In this document: one piece after another, positions 33,850 through 46,195 of the stretch | Position numbering within the stretch: the stretch's first letter is position 1 | How the letters are laid out: every line of letters begins with the position of its first letter | Assembly: GCA_035578905.1 (NCBI GenBank) | Contig: JAQJVL010000416.1 | Location: forward strand, 447,947 to 511,946 | Direction: 5' to 3' | DNA from: Stictocephala bisonia | Lineage: Eukaryota > Arthropoda > Insecta > Hemiptera > Membracidae | DNA length: 64,000 bases | Position numbers and translations under genes: made by a program | The notes under the pieces: generated by a model | What the model was told of the DNA's origin: nothing | The model's database searches: none | Seen by the model: the letters and a program-made list of their open reading frames with translations, nothing else

Positions 33850-35745
33850 AATGTGGGTTGTACTTTATTGTAAATTTAAATTTTATTATTAGATTCTTTG
33901 TACTCGCCAATAACAATCAAGACTTCAGTGTTTGGTATAACCAATTTGTTATTGGTACATCAAACAGCTGTCAATCTGCCTTGCATCCCATTAAATCTAA
34001 TCTTGTGTGTGATTTGAATGGTTCTATTGAAAATCATAGTAGTATAGTAAAAACACCTGTAACACCTGTAGTTATTAAGAAGTGGGTGGTTCAAAAGGCC
34101 AAAATAAGTTCCAAGCCAACTCTTGTCTCCAAAGATAATCCTTTGCATAATAGGTTCGCTATTTTGGATATTAATGAACCAATTGAAAATGTATCAGCAC
34201 ATCTCTCTCAACCTGTTGCAAACAATACTAATATTAAGGTGGTGGTCAAAAATACTAAAGGAACAATGTGGAAGAGACCTAAAGTTGACCCAGTGCCAGG
34301 TCGTAAAGTGGTGTTACTTTCTGACAGTCGCGGACGTGGACTGAGTAGTATGTTGCAGAACAAACTTAAAAGTGGTGTGTCTGTCTCAGGAACTGTAAAA
34401 CCTAATGCAAGGGTTGAGAGTGTGGCTAAGTTAGATAACACTGTACAGGATTTATCGAAGGATGACGTATGTATTGTTGGGACTAACAATGCTCCTGACC
34501 GCTTTGGGGAGGTAACTAAAGCCATTGGTTTATTTTTGAACACTTGCAAACATACAAATGTCATTTGAATAGGGGTTCCTAAAAGGTATGATAACGTACA
34601 TTGTAATAATAATATTGTGAAGCTGGATGATGAAGTCCGGAAGCTAGTTTCTACCCATGATCACACCTCCTACATACCTCTTCTTAACTGTCCCAGGTGG
34701 TGGTATACAAGACGAGGGCTACATTTTAACACACAGGGGAAAGGTTACACATTACTGAACTGATTCTTGAGAAGCTTCAGAGTAAAGCTAAGTCTAATCC
34801 CACTCGTATATATAAGTCACAATATAATACACAAAGCGTTGACTTACACAATGAAACTAAAAATCCCGCTATTCAATCCCACAATGTTGAAAAGGTAGTG
34901 GAGAGTAAGGGAGTAGGTATAAAAGTGTTTTACAACTCAACAATGAAAGGTAATTTTTTAGACCAGGGCAGATTCCGGCAGTGGAGACGGTAGCAGATTT
35001 AGAATCGGGGGTTCTGACAAATAAGCCAAATATTTTAAGTATACTCCATCAAAATATCTTTGGCATCAAAACAAATCAGAAACTACTTGAAATATATACG
35101 GAAATTGCACCAGCAAGCATAATCTGTCTGTCAGAACATAACCTAAATGACTAAGAATTTCAAAGTTTTTCATACCCTAATCATAGAAACAGTTCAACCC
35201 TTTGTGTGTCACAAAGGCAAAAGGGTGGCATTTTAATTATGGCCAGGGAAGGGCTAAATGTTGAATCCGTTAATGTTTCTTTGTATGCCTCAGAGCTCAC
35301 CTGTCAGCTTGCAGCAGCAAAGGTTCAATATTCACCAGACTTTGCAATATTGTTCTGGCAGTAAACCGGTTACCTGAGTATTATTGCACTGATTTTTTTC
35401 TCGTCTAAGTCAGTGACTAGACAAACTAATTCGAAAAGATGTAAAAGTTGTTGTCCTAGGAGATTTTAATATTGACATTTTTGACGATAGTGTACGTACG
35501 TTGGAATTTATTCATTTAATGTCTGCCTTTGGACTGAGGCATACTATTACAACCTATACGAGAGAAATTAAAAACTCTAAAACTGGTATTGACAACATTT
35601 TTACAAACATCTGTAACGAAATAATTCATAGTGAAGTTGTGGTCACAGCTATTTCAGATCACCATGGACAAATAGCCATGGTGTACAAAAGCACTGAGGT
35701 AATGGCGAACATGACATCATACCAAACGGGTCTGAATAATCAATA
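33850..35745 (+). mobile_element. LINE 5' half: esterase ORF1 and endonuclease part of ORF2, decayed
   Basis: The frame 33858-34568 ends in an SGNH-like domain: LLSDSRGRGLSS as block I, VGTNN as a changed GTND block, and, after a TGA at 34566-34568, RRGLHFNTQGKGY as block V. ORF2 follows with ILSILHQNIFGIKTNQKL and CLSEHNLND, the endonuclease start, then broken frames to SDHHGQIAMVY at about 35655-35690. It ends where a minus-strand LINE tail begins. Stops and frameshifts make it inactive. Confidence 0.8.
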
Positions 35746-36503
35746 ACATCAAAAACTCAAACTTCTTTATTTCGTTGATAATATAAATTACATGAAATGA
35801 GTCAGTTTACACAACGAAAATGTTGTTAAAATTATATTACTAACTAATTCTAAATCTATATACAATCTACAGATTACTGTCAGCATCTGCCTGACAATAC
35901 TCCCGAACGCCATAGAAGGCCACGTCCAGAACATAGTCTCTAACTCTCCGTTCGAACGACCTGGCACAAGTGTCCCCCCCTTATTGATGCAGGCAAAGCG
36001 TTAAAGAGTTTAATTCCTGTGTATGTTCAGTGTCTCTCGAAAAATGATGTTCTGTGTTTCGGAATGGCGAGTGTACATATATTTCGTATATTATGGCTAT
36101 AGGTTGTTGTACTAGAGAAGGTTTGGGTGTGCTTCTTAACAAATTTTATACACTGGAAAATATATAGAGAGAAAAATATAAAAATTCTATAATCCTTAAA
36201 AATCTGTTTTCAGGAGTGTCGATATTGGTTCTTAAAATCTGCCCTAATCGCTTTTTTTAGTCTAAAAAGAAGGTTGGTTTGAGGACTTTCACCACCCCAG
36301 ACTGCTACTCCATAGTTTAAATAGGGAAAACCCAGGCCATAATACGCAGTTACGGCCGCAAGTCTTCTGATTACAAATATTCCTGACGCTATTTTTATAC
36401 TGACTTTATTAATGTGGCTATGACATTTCAAATTTTTATCGAGCACTATTCCTAAAAATGTTACTTCATTGCACTGAAGTAACACAGAACCATCAACACT
36501 CAA
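35746..36503 (-). mobile_element. 3' fragment of a CR1-like LINE (RT C-terminal region)
   Basis: Minus strand. An open piece at 36210-36503 has VTFLGIVLDKNLKCHSH and GIFVIRRL, the post-catalytic RT region. Further text at about 35890-36060 includes FNALPAS and VREYCQAD. The 3' end is near 35748. Its 5' truncation coincides with G-rich minisatellite units starting at 36511. Confidence 0.8.
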
Positions 36504-36510
36504 GTCAATG

Positions 36511-36620
36511 TGTGGCGGATAATATCACTGTACATGTATAGGTGGGTGGGTAGGTCAATATCACTGTATGTGTATGGGTGGGTCAATATCACTATACATG
36601 TATGGGTGGGTGGGTGGGTT
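36511..36620 (+). repeat. Dispersed G-rich minisatellite, locus 4 (about three units)
   Basis: Units of TATCACTGTACATGTAT plus GGTGGGT. A perfect G-quadruplex motif (four GGG with single T spacers) lies at 36604-36618. Confidence 0.9.
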
Positions 36621-36767
36621 TACATTTATGCAAACCAAATGTTCAATGTAAACCACCTTCTGGGCCTATTGTATCAAAAAATTTCAAGAATTTATCTTAA
36701 ATTTAAAAGCCTAAAACACAAACATCCTGCTGAACAAAATGCTGAAATTAACAAGATGAGTTTTTGA

Positions 36768-38430
36768 TGTATTTATTTATTTATTTTATTCATCCAACGG
36801 TCTACAAACCAGTAATAATACAAGACAAGAATAATATTACATATTAATAAATTTATACATATAACGAATATGAAGTAAGTATGCATAAATATAACAAGCA
36901 TGGAATCAATAAATACAAAATTAGTAAATGCAATAAATTAACGTTAAATTAAGTATGAATTGAGTTAATGAAGTATACAATTGTAACAAGGATAAATCTA
37001 TGAAACTATAACAATTGAATAAAGAAAAATCTATAAAAGTATAACAATTGTACAAAGTAAATTATAGTTACGGATCATGATTATGTTGGTAAACCCTCTA
37101 AGTTGGCAACCATGAGTCCAACAACCCTCTCCTGAATGAAGCATCACTCATGCTGAAAAAGTCAAAGTCCCGAGGCAGATCATTAGCCAAGCGCTGAAGA
37201 CGAGGAAGCGTGCTGTTGAACATGTACTGTGTAGTGAACTGCCGTCTTGCAAATAACTGAGGGTGGCGGAGATGGCGAGACGTGCGGAAGTCCAGTTTAC
37301 TAAGCAAGACTGGAGCATCAATGTCAGAAGTGATGAGCTTCTTCAAAAACATGAGGTCATTTATATCCCTTCTTACTCGTAGCGGTAGCAAGTTTAAATG
37401 TTTTTGCAGCTCAGGTATTGGCACGCTTCTGTACTCAAAGCCCAGTCGCAGCCCAATCAAGTGAATGAAGCGAGTTTGGATATTCTCAAGCTTATCAACT
37501 AGTCCAATCTGGTAGGGAGACCAAAAAGTAGACGAGAATTCAAGAAGGGGTCTGACAAGTTGAACAAAGAGAATCTTCAGCGTATGGATTTAAAATTCAA
37601 AACTCACCCATTAGACAAAGAGTGTGAAACATAATAAAAAACGCTAATGAATGACAGAATTATCTCGCTCTTGAGAAGAATATGTTGAGAAATTAATTTT
37701 CTTACTTACGTAAAATCACTTACAGGCGTTTTTACATACATGTTCAATAGCATTGACCCACCCGCCCACCCATACACGCACTTTTGTATTGACCCACCCG
37801 CCCATCTATACACGCACTTTGGTATTGACCCAACCGCCCACCAATACACGCACTTTGGTATTTACCCACCCGCCCATCTATACGCACTTTGGTATTGAGA
37901 ACTTGTCAAGGCTATTTCTGATAATGAATTATAAAGCGGAGTTAGCCTTCTTACAGACGTAATCAATATGCTCATGAGGACTTGGAGTTGGAGTTAACAT
38001 TACACCCAGGTCTTTGATCTTAAAAGAACGTGAGAGTGTGACATCCTCAAGCGTGTACTGGTAATGTTCTTGAGAACTGTTTGATCTTGAGAACGTTATA
38101 ACGGAGCACTTGGTGACATTCAGGACCATTTCATTAATGGTTTTTTCATTGTAAGATAATTTTTCTGAAACCATTGACACTGATTTCATTTCATTGCATG
38201 CTTTTACTTCAAGCTGGTGTTGGTCAGAAACCCCAACAGCCATGGAATTGTCATCCGCAAAGAGACAAAGAGAGGGTGGCGCACCTCCTGTGGCAAATCA
38301 TTCATAAAAAGAAAAAGGAAGGGACCCAAAACAGATCCTTGGGGCACCCCTACACGAGTGATGGTGCTAGAAGAAGTTAAAACATTTAGGCATCCGTCCC
38401 TTCCTACAAATGGGATCCAAGTTATTGGAA
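36768..38430 (-). mobile_element. LINE 3' part interrupted by a ~300-bp minisatellite-bearing insert
   Basis: The minus-strand copy ends in GATGAATAAAATAAATAAAT (tail about 36770-36795). The 5' part (38430-37900) has GVPQGSVLGP, a frame-shifted FADD and KDLGVMLTPTPSPHEHIDYVCKK. The 3' part (37600-37098) continues with TLKILFVQLVRPLLEFSS to the C-terminus. Between them, about 37600-37900, lies unrelated DNA with four minisatellite units. The protein text resumes with little loss, so this looks like an insertion. Its 3' end resembles that of the LINE at 24117-27240 (CCGTTGG then a TAAA tail). Confidence 0.8.
37751..37895 (-). repeat. Dispersed G-rich minisatellite, locus 5 (four units)
   Basis: Units of ATTGACCCACCCGCCCA plus TACACGCACTTTGGT, the reverse orientation of loci 1 to 4. 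A perfect four-tract C-run (G-quadruplex on the minus strand) lies at 37757-37771. It is inside the LINE at 36768-38430. Confidence 0.92.
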
Positions 38431-38489
38431 TAACAGGTTAGTAAAAAAAAAAAAAAACAAACAAACAAAGAATGAACAGGTTAATTTTG

Positions 38490-38860
38490 ATTTCGAAATA
38501 GTTTTTAATAATGTATTTTCAGCGATTAAAAGAACAGAAGTAACAGCCAATAGGGATTAACCAATAATATCACATCAGTCGCCATTTTGATGATTTCAGG
38601 CAATGGGGTCACGTGATCATAGGCCTATAAATTGAGTTGTTGAACACCATTTTCCATTCTTTTGTGTATCTCTCTGGTCTGAGGAAGGTGAGCGTGGTTC
38701 ACCGAAATCGATCACTACATAATATTTGTGCATTTTGTACTTGTATTGTAATATATTTGTGAAAATTGTGCTTATATTGTAATATATTAGTGTTGTGTGA
38801 CGTTTAGTTGTACTGTATATGTACCAACACGTATTATGCTAGTTAAAAAAACTAAATGTT
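38490..38860 (+). repeat. Interspersed PLE-like repeat with hammerhead-like core
   Basis: Matches 55620-56000 in opposite orientation and, in part, 14557-14662. CTGAGGA (38679-38685), one spare A, a GGTGA/TCACC stem, then GAAA (38704-38707) form a hammerhead-like layout. Adjacent text repeats TGTACTTGTATTGTAAT and GTGCTTATATTGTAAT, a small internal duplication. Confidence 0.6.
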
Positions 38861-39774
38861 TTAACTATCTAAGCTATAATTCAATTTCATTTCTTAAAAA
38901 ATGAAGATGACAGCGTTAATTTGGGCAAGAACTGAAATCCACATCAAAAATTATTCACTGGAATGGATGTAGGCCCTAATGTTTTTACATACAGTAATAC
39001 AACTAAATATACAAACATATAGCTTTTGAAAGTAATTTAAATTTAAACATTTAAAAAAACATAATATAAGTGAAAAATGTGTACAAATTAAATAATAATC
39101 GATAATAGCCAAATAAAAAACTAAAAAACAAAAACAATACAGTTTCAAGTTCAAGAGAAGTCAAATAACTTGCCTGTGGATCATGATTACATTTATTAAA
39201 TGATGCTGTTTAGAATAAAAGTTAAATTGTTATGTCTGTTTGTATAAAAACATTTACATATAGTTTTAATTAATTTTATGGATTTATAAAGTTTATAGCA
39301 AGACAGTTTTACGTTATAGACATGCATACCTACTTACACGCGCATGTTATTGTTTTAGTTAAGTAATTTCTAATTTTGGTTTTATTAAAGGACTCATATG
39401 GGTGACTTATACTCGCGCTGCCATATTTGTAGAGGACGAGCCTGGAGTCGATGCCTTCAATTCTGAGCCAAGATGGTCCGTCTACTGATCTTATGGGTTC
39501 ATTGAGAAGTACAGACGTAGGATAATATACCCAAAAGCTGCATGTCAGTCTTAAAAAATAACTTATATAGTTATTTTGAGATCCTTAATTTCAGTGTTAT
39601 GTTAAGGAGCTGATGGGCAAAAAGAATGTGTCTAGAGATGTATCCACGAGAACTGCATGTAATGGAGTTGGGCAACCCGTAAGGTTCTGCGCAAAGAAAG
39701 GCGATGAGCAGTTAGAATTGTATATACAGGCGGTTTATTGAATTGATTGGCCATATACAATTTGTGTGTGAAGG
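38861..39774. other. Intergenic DNA, nothing recognised
   Basis: AT-rich with a slightly GC-rich patch near 39395-39500. No reading frame of interest. Confidence 0.5.
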
Positions 39775-40259
39775 ATGTAGATAGGTCATGAGAATCGTGG
39801 TTAAGGTGATGGATGGACCATGAGAATCAAATATAAAAAATTGATTGGGGTGGGTCATGATAATAATGTCTACAGGTGGTGGTTGAGAATAATGTATAAT
39901 GGTGGGGGTCGGTCATGATAATCGTGTGTGAAGGTAGAGATGGTCATGAGAGTCGTGTGTAAATGCAGGGGTGGGTGACGAATCTGTGCAAAGGTGGGGT
40001 TCTGTCATAATTACCATGTATAAAGTTGGGGTGGGTCGTGACAATCATGTGTACGACGGAATCAAATATAAAAACGGGTTGGGTCATAAGAATCGTTCGT
40101 AGTGGTAGGTGTGTATCGGGAAATCATGAGTAAATTAATGGTGGGTCATAAGTATCATTAGAAAAGGTGAGGTTGGTTATGAGAATCGTGTGTAAATGGA
40201 GGGGTAGGTCATGAATCCATGTGAAAAGGTGGAGTTTGTCTCATAATAATAATATATAA
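39775..40259 (+). repeat. Diverged left flank of the 96-bp array (~32-bp monomers)
   Basis: Diverged repeats of the form GGTGGGTCATGAGAATCGTG plus about ten further bases occur through this stretch. They are the presumed ancestral monomers of the homogeneous array that follows. Confidence 0.75.
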
Positions 40260-42355
40260 AGGTGGGGTGGGTCATGCTAGTCATGCGTACAGATGATGGT
40301 TGGATAATAAGAACCACATGTAGGTTCGGGTAATGAGAATCGTGCTAATGGTTAGGGTGGGTCATGCTAGTCATGCGTACAGATGATGGTTGGATAATAA
40401 GAACCACATGTAGGTTCGGGTAATGAGAATCGTGGGTAATGGTTAGGGTGGGTCGTGCTAGTCATGCGTACAGATGATGGTTGGATAATAAGAATCACAT
40501 GTAGTGGTGGTTCGGGTAATGAGAATCGTGGGTAATGGTTAGGGTGGGTCGTGCTAGTCATGCGTACAGATGATGGTTGGATAATAAGAACCACATGTAG
40601 TGGTGGTTCGGGTAATGAGAATCGTGGGTAATGGTTAGGGTGGGTCGTGCTAGTCATGCGTACAGATGATGGTTGGATAATAAGAATCACATGTAGTAGT
40701 GGTTCGGGTAATGAGAATCGTGGGTAATGGTTGGGGTGGGTCGTGCTAGTCATGCGTACAGATGATGGTTGGATAATAAGAATCACATGTAGTGGTGGTT
40801 CGGGTAATGAGAATCGTGGGTAATGGTTAGGGTGGGTCGTGCTAGTCATGCGTACAGATGATGGTTGGATAATAAGAACCACATGTAGGTTCGGGTAATG
40901 AGAATCGTGGGTAATGGTTAGGGTGGGTCGTGCTAGTCATGCGTACAGATGATGGTTGGATCATAAGAATCACATGTAGTGGTGGTTCGGGTAATGAGAA
41001 TCGTGAGTAATGGTTAGGGTGGGTCGTGCTAGTCATGCGTACAGATGATGGTTGGATAATAAGAACCACATTTAGGTTCGGGTAATGAGAATCGTGGGTA
41101 ATGGTTAGGGTGGGTCGTGCTAGTCATGCGTACAGATGATGGTTGGATAATAAGAATCACATGTAGTGGTGGTTCGGGTAATGAGAATCGTGGGTAATGG
41201 TTAGGGTGGGTCGTGCTAGTCATGCGTACAGATGATGGTTGGATAATAAGAATCACATGTAGTGGTGGTTCGGGTAATGAGAATCGTGGGTAATGGTTGG
41301 GGTGGGTCGTGCTAGTCATGCGTACAGATGATGGTTGGATAATAAGAATCACATGTAGTGGTGGTTCGGGTAATGAGAATCGTGGGTAATGGTTAGGGTG
41401 GGTCGTGCTAGTCATGCGTACAGATGATGGTTGGATAATAAGAATCACATGTAGTGGTGGTTCGGGTAATGAGAATCGTGGGTAATGGTTAGGGTGGGTC
41501 GTGCTAGTCATGCGTACAGATGATGGTTGGATAATAAGAATCACATGTAGTGGTGGTTCGGGTAATGAGAATCGTGGGTAATGGTTAGGGTGGGTTGTGC
41601 TAGTCATGCGTACAGATGATGGTTGGATAATAAGAATCACATGTAGTGGTGGTTCGGGTAATGAGAATCGTGGGTAATGGTTAGGGTGGGTCGTGCTAGT
41701 CATGCGTACAGATGATGGTTGGATAATAAGAATCACATGTAGTGGTGGTTCGGGTAATGAGAATCGTGGGTAATGGTTAGGGTGGGTCGTGCTAGTCATG
41801 CGTACAGATGATGGTTGGATAATAAGAATCACATGTAGGTTCGGGTAATGAGAATCGTGGGTAATGGTTAGGGTGGGTCGTGCTAGTCATGCGTACAGAT
41901 GATGGTTGGATAATAAGAATCACATGTAGTGGTGGTTCGGGTAATGAGAATCGTGGGTAATGGTTAGGGTGGGTCGTGCTAGTCATGCGTACAGATGATG
42001 GTTGGATAATAAGAATCACATGTAGTGGTGGTTCGGGTAATGAGAATCGTGGGTAATGGTTAGGGTGGGTCGTGCTAGTCATGCGTACAGATGATGGTTG
42101 GATAATAAGAACCACATGTAGGTTCGGGTAATGAGAATCGTGGGTAATGGTTAGGGTGGGTCGTGCTAGTCATGCGTACAGATGATGGTTGGATAATAAG
42201 AATCACATGTAGTGGTGGTTCGGGTAATGAGAATCGTGGGTAATGGTTAGGGTGGGTCGTGCTAGTCATGCGTACAGATGATGGTTGGATAATAAGAATC
42301 ACATGTAGTGGTGGTTCGGGTAATGAGAATCGTGGGTAATGGTTGGGTTGGGTCA
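40260..42355 (+). repeat. 96-bp tandem array (22 copies) made of three ~32-bp subunits
   Basis: The word GATGATGG recurs 22 times from 40292 to 42277, usually 96 bases apart and sometimes 91 or 90. The 91-base copies lack five bases near GTAGTGGTGG. Each 96-mer divides into three related ~32-base parts ending in GAGAATCGTG-, AAGAATCACATG- and AGTCATGCGTA-like text. Minus-strand frames run open through successive 96-mers and close at each 91-mer, which explains the apparent proteins of 75-267 residues. These are not genes. Confidence 0.97.
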
Positions 42356-43328
42356 GGAAATCATGTGTAAATGGAGAGATGGGTCTTAAAAAATTATGAG
42401 TAAAGCTGGGGGTAGGTTATGAGAATCGCAAGTAAAGGCGTTGATTATTCATCACAATATGTATAACCTTGGGGCAGTCATGATCATCGTATGTAAAGAT
42501 AAAACATTCTTACGTTATTTTGGAAGAACAATATTTTCACGGACTAATCACAATAATGTCAATGATTCGTGAAATGGCCACATCACTTCAGCATCAGCCT
42601 GACGGCAGCACGGCTATCGATACTGTGCCCTTGAGACCTACAGCAGTCGTCATTTCACCGAACGGTCCTGTCGGCATCTATGTTATTTACGTGATTACAC
42701 ACCTAGTTGAGCTGAATATGTAGTAGCCAATTAAAATTGTGCTTAATATAATCCTTTCACACCTCGATCGATAGTTCTCAATACTAATTGATGACTCGAA
42801 TTACCGAGAAGGAAAGTATTGTATTCTATTGGTTACTAATTACTATGTAGGGTGTTAATTTACTATCAACAAAATAATTTCCTTGTGGTTTCTTGGAAGT
42901 GACTAATCTATTGCAATGTCCTTTTGTAGTGCTAAACATGGCTTTTGATTGTATCTTTCAGTTTATTGAGGAAGCAAGTTATGATATGAGAAAACCTTTG
43001 TTGTAAACTCACAAATTCTCTGAATTGATGGGATATGAGTGCTCTTGTATATCTTGTATGTCCGATAGACATTTTATTTGGACCATTATTAAATATTTTC
43101 ATGAGAATTTTCTCAGAAATAATTCCTTAAGATAACATTACAACTCAACTTGAAAAGACACTTAAACTGTAATATAGTAACGGTGTTTGGATAGCAAGAA
43201 AACTTCCTAAATAACAATATTGTGTTTACAGTGATAAAATTTAGCTTTTGTTTTCTTAAATTTAAATATTTTTGATAGTCTTTTATTATAAATGCAACTA
43301 ATACGTGTAGCATTTCATTTTGTCAATT
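42356..43328. other. Diverged right edge of the array, then unannotated DNA
   Basis: Monomer-like GGTTATGAGAATCG text fades out by about 42500. A frame at 42520-42723 has near-average GC but no recognisable domain and no splice context. The rest is AT-rich. Confidence 0.5.
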
Positions 43329-44657
43329 ATACAGGGTGAGTCACGTAAGGTGTCCTAATTGAAGAACGGGAGAACGATCTGAGGTACAATAAAACTGGCA
43401 ACACCAAACTCCACTGTCATGTGTAGGGAATCCAATGAAAATAGTTTCATTTCATTATATTAACAGAATATGCCAAAAATGGTGGTTCGGATTCCAAATC
43501 TCAAAATTTTCAAATACAAGCGTATGTCACATTGTACACCATTTTAAAGCTCATACAAAAAATAAAAAATGTTAACCATTCCAAAATGGCAGACCAAAAT
43601 ATAAAAATGTCAGCCATTTGCAAAAATCACTCTAGTCGCAAAAACCATACTATAATAAGACTCAGTATGTAATAACTCAATTTAGGCACCAACAGACATA
43701 ATGAAGCAAATTATAAAGATTTTTTTGTTAAATAAATAAATATCAATAATAACATAACATAAACATCAAAACATTATTTTTACAATACATGTGATCGATC
43801 ATATTGCCTCCCCCTACAAGTGTAGAATTTTCAACATTATTGTAAGTAATGTTTTTATGTTTATGTTATTTTATTATTTAAATTTATTTCTACGAAACAA
43901 TCATCTGAGACTTTCTATGCTGCTTCTGATATCTAAATTAAATCAATACGAACACTGAGTGTTACTATAGTTTCAACTAATAGAGCAAAAATTATACAAT
44001 TTCAGCATTAAAAATTTGTTAAAATAATAGTTTTTGAGCTCTAATTCTAAAACGGTTAGAAATGGACGAATGGTTTAAATGTAAAAAATATTTATTTTTA
44101 AAAGATTTTCTAAATAAGGTACGGCATGCAATACATTTTCATTTAAGAATTTTGAGTTTCCAGCTTTTCTACATAACTTCTACAAAATATTTATATTTTT
44201 GGGGGTAAGGAAGGTTGTTCAAATATGATCATGTGGCACGTGATTTTGTAGGAAATTCACTAAATAATTAGAATTTCTTTAGCTTAAATATTGTATTGAA
44301 AACAAAAAAACTGAAAAAATTGAGTGATTTTTGCAAATGGCCGACTTTTTTATGTTGTGGTCCACCATTTTGGAATGGTTAAAGTTCGTACAAAATTTTG
44401 TCACCAAAACATTTCTTTTTAAATGAGTTTTTAAATTATGTACAATGTGACATAACTTACGTTTGTATTTTAACATTTTTAGATTTGAAATCCGAACCCC
44501 AAGTTTTAGCATTTTTTGTAAATAGAGTGAAATCAAACTACTTTCATTGGATTTCCTAAACACTGGCTTAGTGGAGTTTGGTGTTGTCAGTTTTATTATA
44601 GCTCACACCGTTCTCCCGTTATTCATTTAGGACACCTTACGTCACTCACCTTGTATA
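43329..44657. mobile_element. Non-autonomous DNA transposon with ~300-bp terminal inverted repeats
   Basis: The left end, TATACAGGGTGAGTCACGTA at 43329 onward, is mirrored by TACGTCACTCACCTTGTATA ending about 44657. The inverted match continues inward for about 300 bases (for example CCATTCCAAAATGG against CCATTTTGGAATGG), with indels. A TATA duplication at the edges is plausible. The AT-rich centre has no transposase. It is a long-TIR MITE. Confidence 0.75.
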
Positions 44658-44699
44658 ATATATCGCAGGGATTTCAAAGCCAGATACCAAATTAATAAA

Positions 44700-45880
44700 A
44701 CATTAAAAACACTAACAATCAGTTTCTAAATAAAAAAAAACTGAAATACATAGTTCTTGTGTTTTACATATTAAATGCCGATCCTCCGTCACCGAGCAAA
44801 TCCAGGTTTCGCAACCATTCTGAAGACTAGCTAATGTCCCCTGAAAAGAACGCAATGGACACTCATTAACTATATGATCCATAGTTAGAACTTCAACTAC
44901 AAAATTACATGACTGATCATTTACCACTACCCACTGTTTCCACAAGTTTCCAGTACTTGCAGATGCCATGGAAGATTCCCACGCCCGTTCGGAACCGACT
45001 CAACTTAGTCTATTCCTTACTATATGATCCATAGTTAGAACTTCAACTACAAAATTACATGACTGATCATTTACCACTTCCCACTTACATTTCCAGTACT
45101 TGCAGATGCCATGGAAGATTACCACGCCCGTTCGGAACCGACTCAACTTAGTCCATTCCTTACTATATGATCCATAGTTAGAACTTCAACTACAAAATTA
45201 CATGACTGATCATTTACCACTTCCCACTTACATTTCCAGTACTTGCAGATGCCATGGAAGATTACCACGCCCGTTCGGAACCGACTCAACTTAGTCCATT
45301 CCTTACTATATGATCCATAGTTAGAACTTCAACTACAAAATTACATGACTGATCATTTACCACTTCCCACTTACATTTCCAGTACTTGCAGATGCCATGG
45401 AAGATTACCACGCCCATTCAGAACCGACTCAACTTAGTCCATTCCTTACTATATGATCCATAGTTAGAACTTCAACTACAAAATTACATGACTGATCACT
45501 TACCACTTCCCACTTACATTTCCAGTACTTGCAGATGGCATGGAAGATTCCCACGCCCGTTCGGAACCGACTCAACTTAGTCCATTCCTTACTATATGAT
45601 CCATAGTTAGAACTTCGACTACACAATTACATGACTGATCATTTACCACTCCCCACGTACATTTCCAGTACTTGCAGATGCCATGGAAGATTACCACGCC
45701 CGTTCGGAACCGACTCAACTTAGTCCATTCCTTACTATATGATCCATAGTTAGAACTTCGACTACACAATTACATGACTGATCATTTACCACTCCCCACG
45801 TACATTTCCAGTACTTGCAGATGCCATGGAAGATTACCACGCCCGTTCAGAACCGACTCAACTTAGTCCATTCCTTACAA
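44700..45880 (-). repeat. 143-bp tandem array derived from a LINE 3' coding end
   Basis: The word TATATGATCC recurs at 44871, 45021, 45164, 45307, 45450, 45593 and 45736. The spacing is 143 except for the first (150). Read on the minus strand, each unit encodes TKLSRFRTGVG, KYWKC and LTMDHIV text in turn. The terminal copy alone continues into NECPLRSFQGTLASLQ (to about 44800), the expected end of a non-LTR retrotransposon protein. As 143 is not a multiple of three, the frame changes at every unit. An unduplicated relative of the same region lies at 53640-53889. Confidence 0.85.
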
Positions 45881-46156
45881 AAAAGGTTCACTTCACCAAT
45901 GGTCAAAGGGTGAACATTTGTTGATATTAACTGTGAGGCTCGTCAAAGAGGTGGTTTTCTAGATTAAATATAGAAAAAATCTAGATGTCAACTATGAGCT
46001 AATATAAAAGTAGTATAAAATATAACAAATTTAACACGATATTCCAAAGGGGTTTAAAGTGAAGTTAGTTTTGTAACAGTGAGGAATCCACTTTTGACTT
46101 AAGATTGCCTCCTCCCTCGAATTTGACTGTAAATGTATCTGTCGACAGTTCTTCGA
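45881..46156. other. Spacer between 143-bp array and intact LINE
   Basis: AT-rich with no features beyond the array edge. Confidence 0.5.
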
Positions 46157-46164
46157 CAAATATA

Positions 46165-46195
<31 letters not shown>

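Noticed and set aside
40367..42302. Minus-strand frames of 75-267 codons in the 96-bp array
   Set aside because: They begin and end exactly where 91-bp units change the frame. Tandem-repeat artefact.
42520..42723. 67-codon frame with near-average GC
   Set aside because: No recognisable domain, no splice context, next to a satellite edge.
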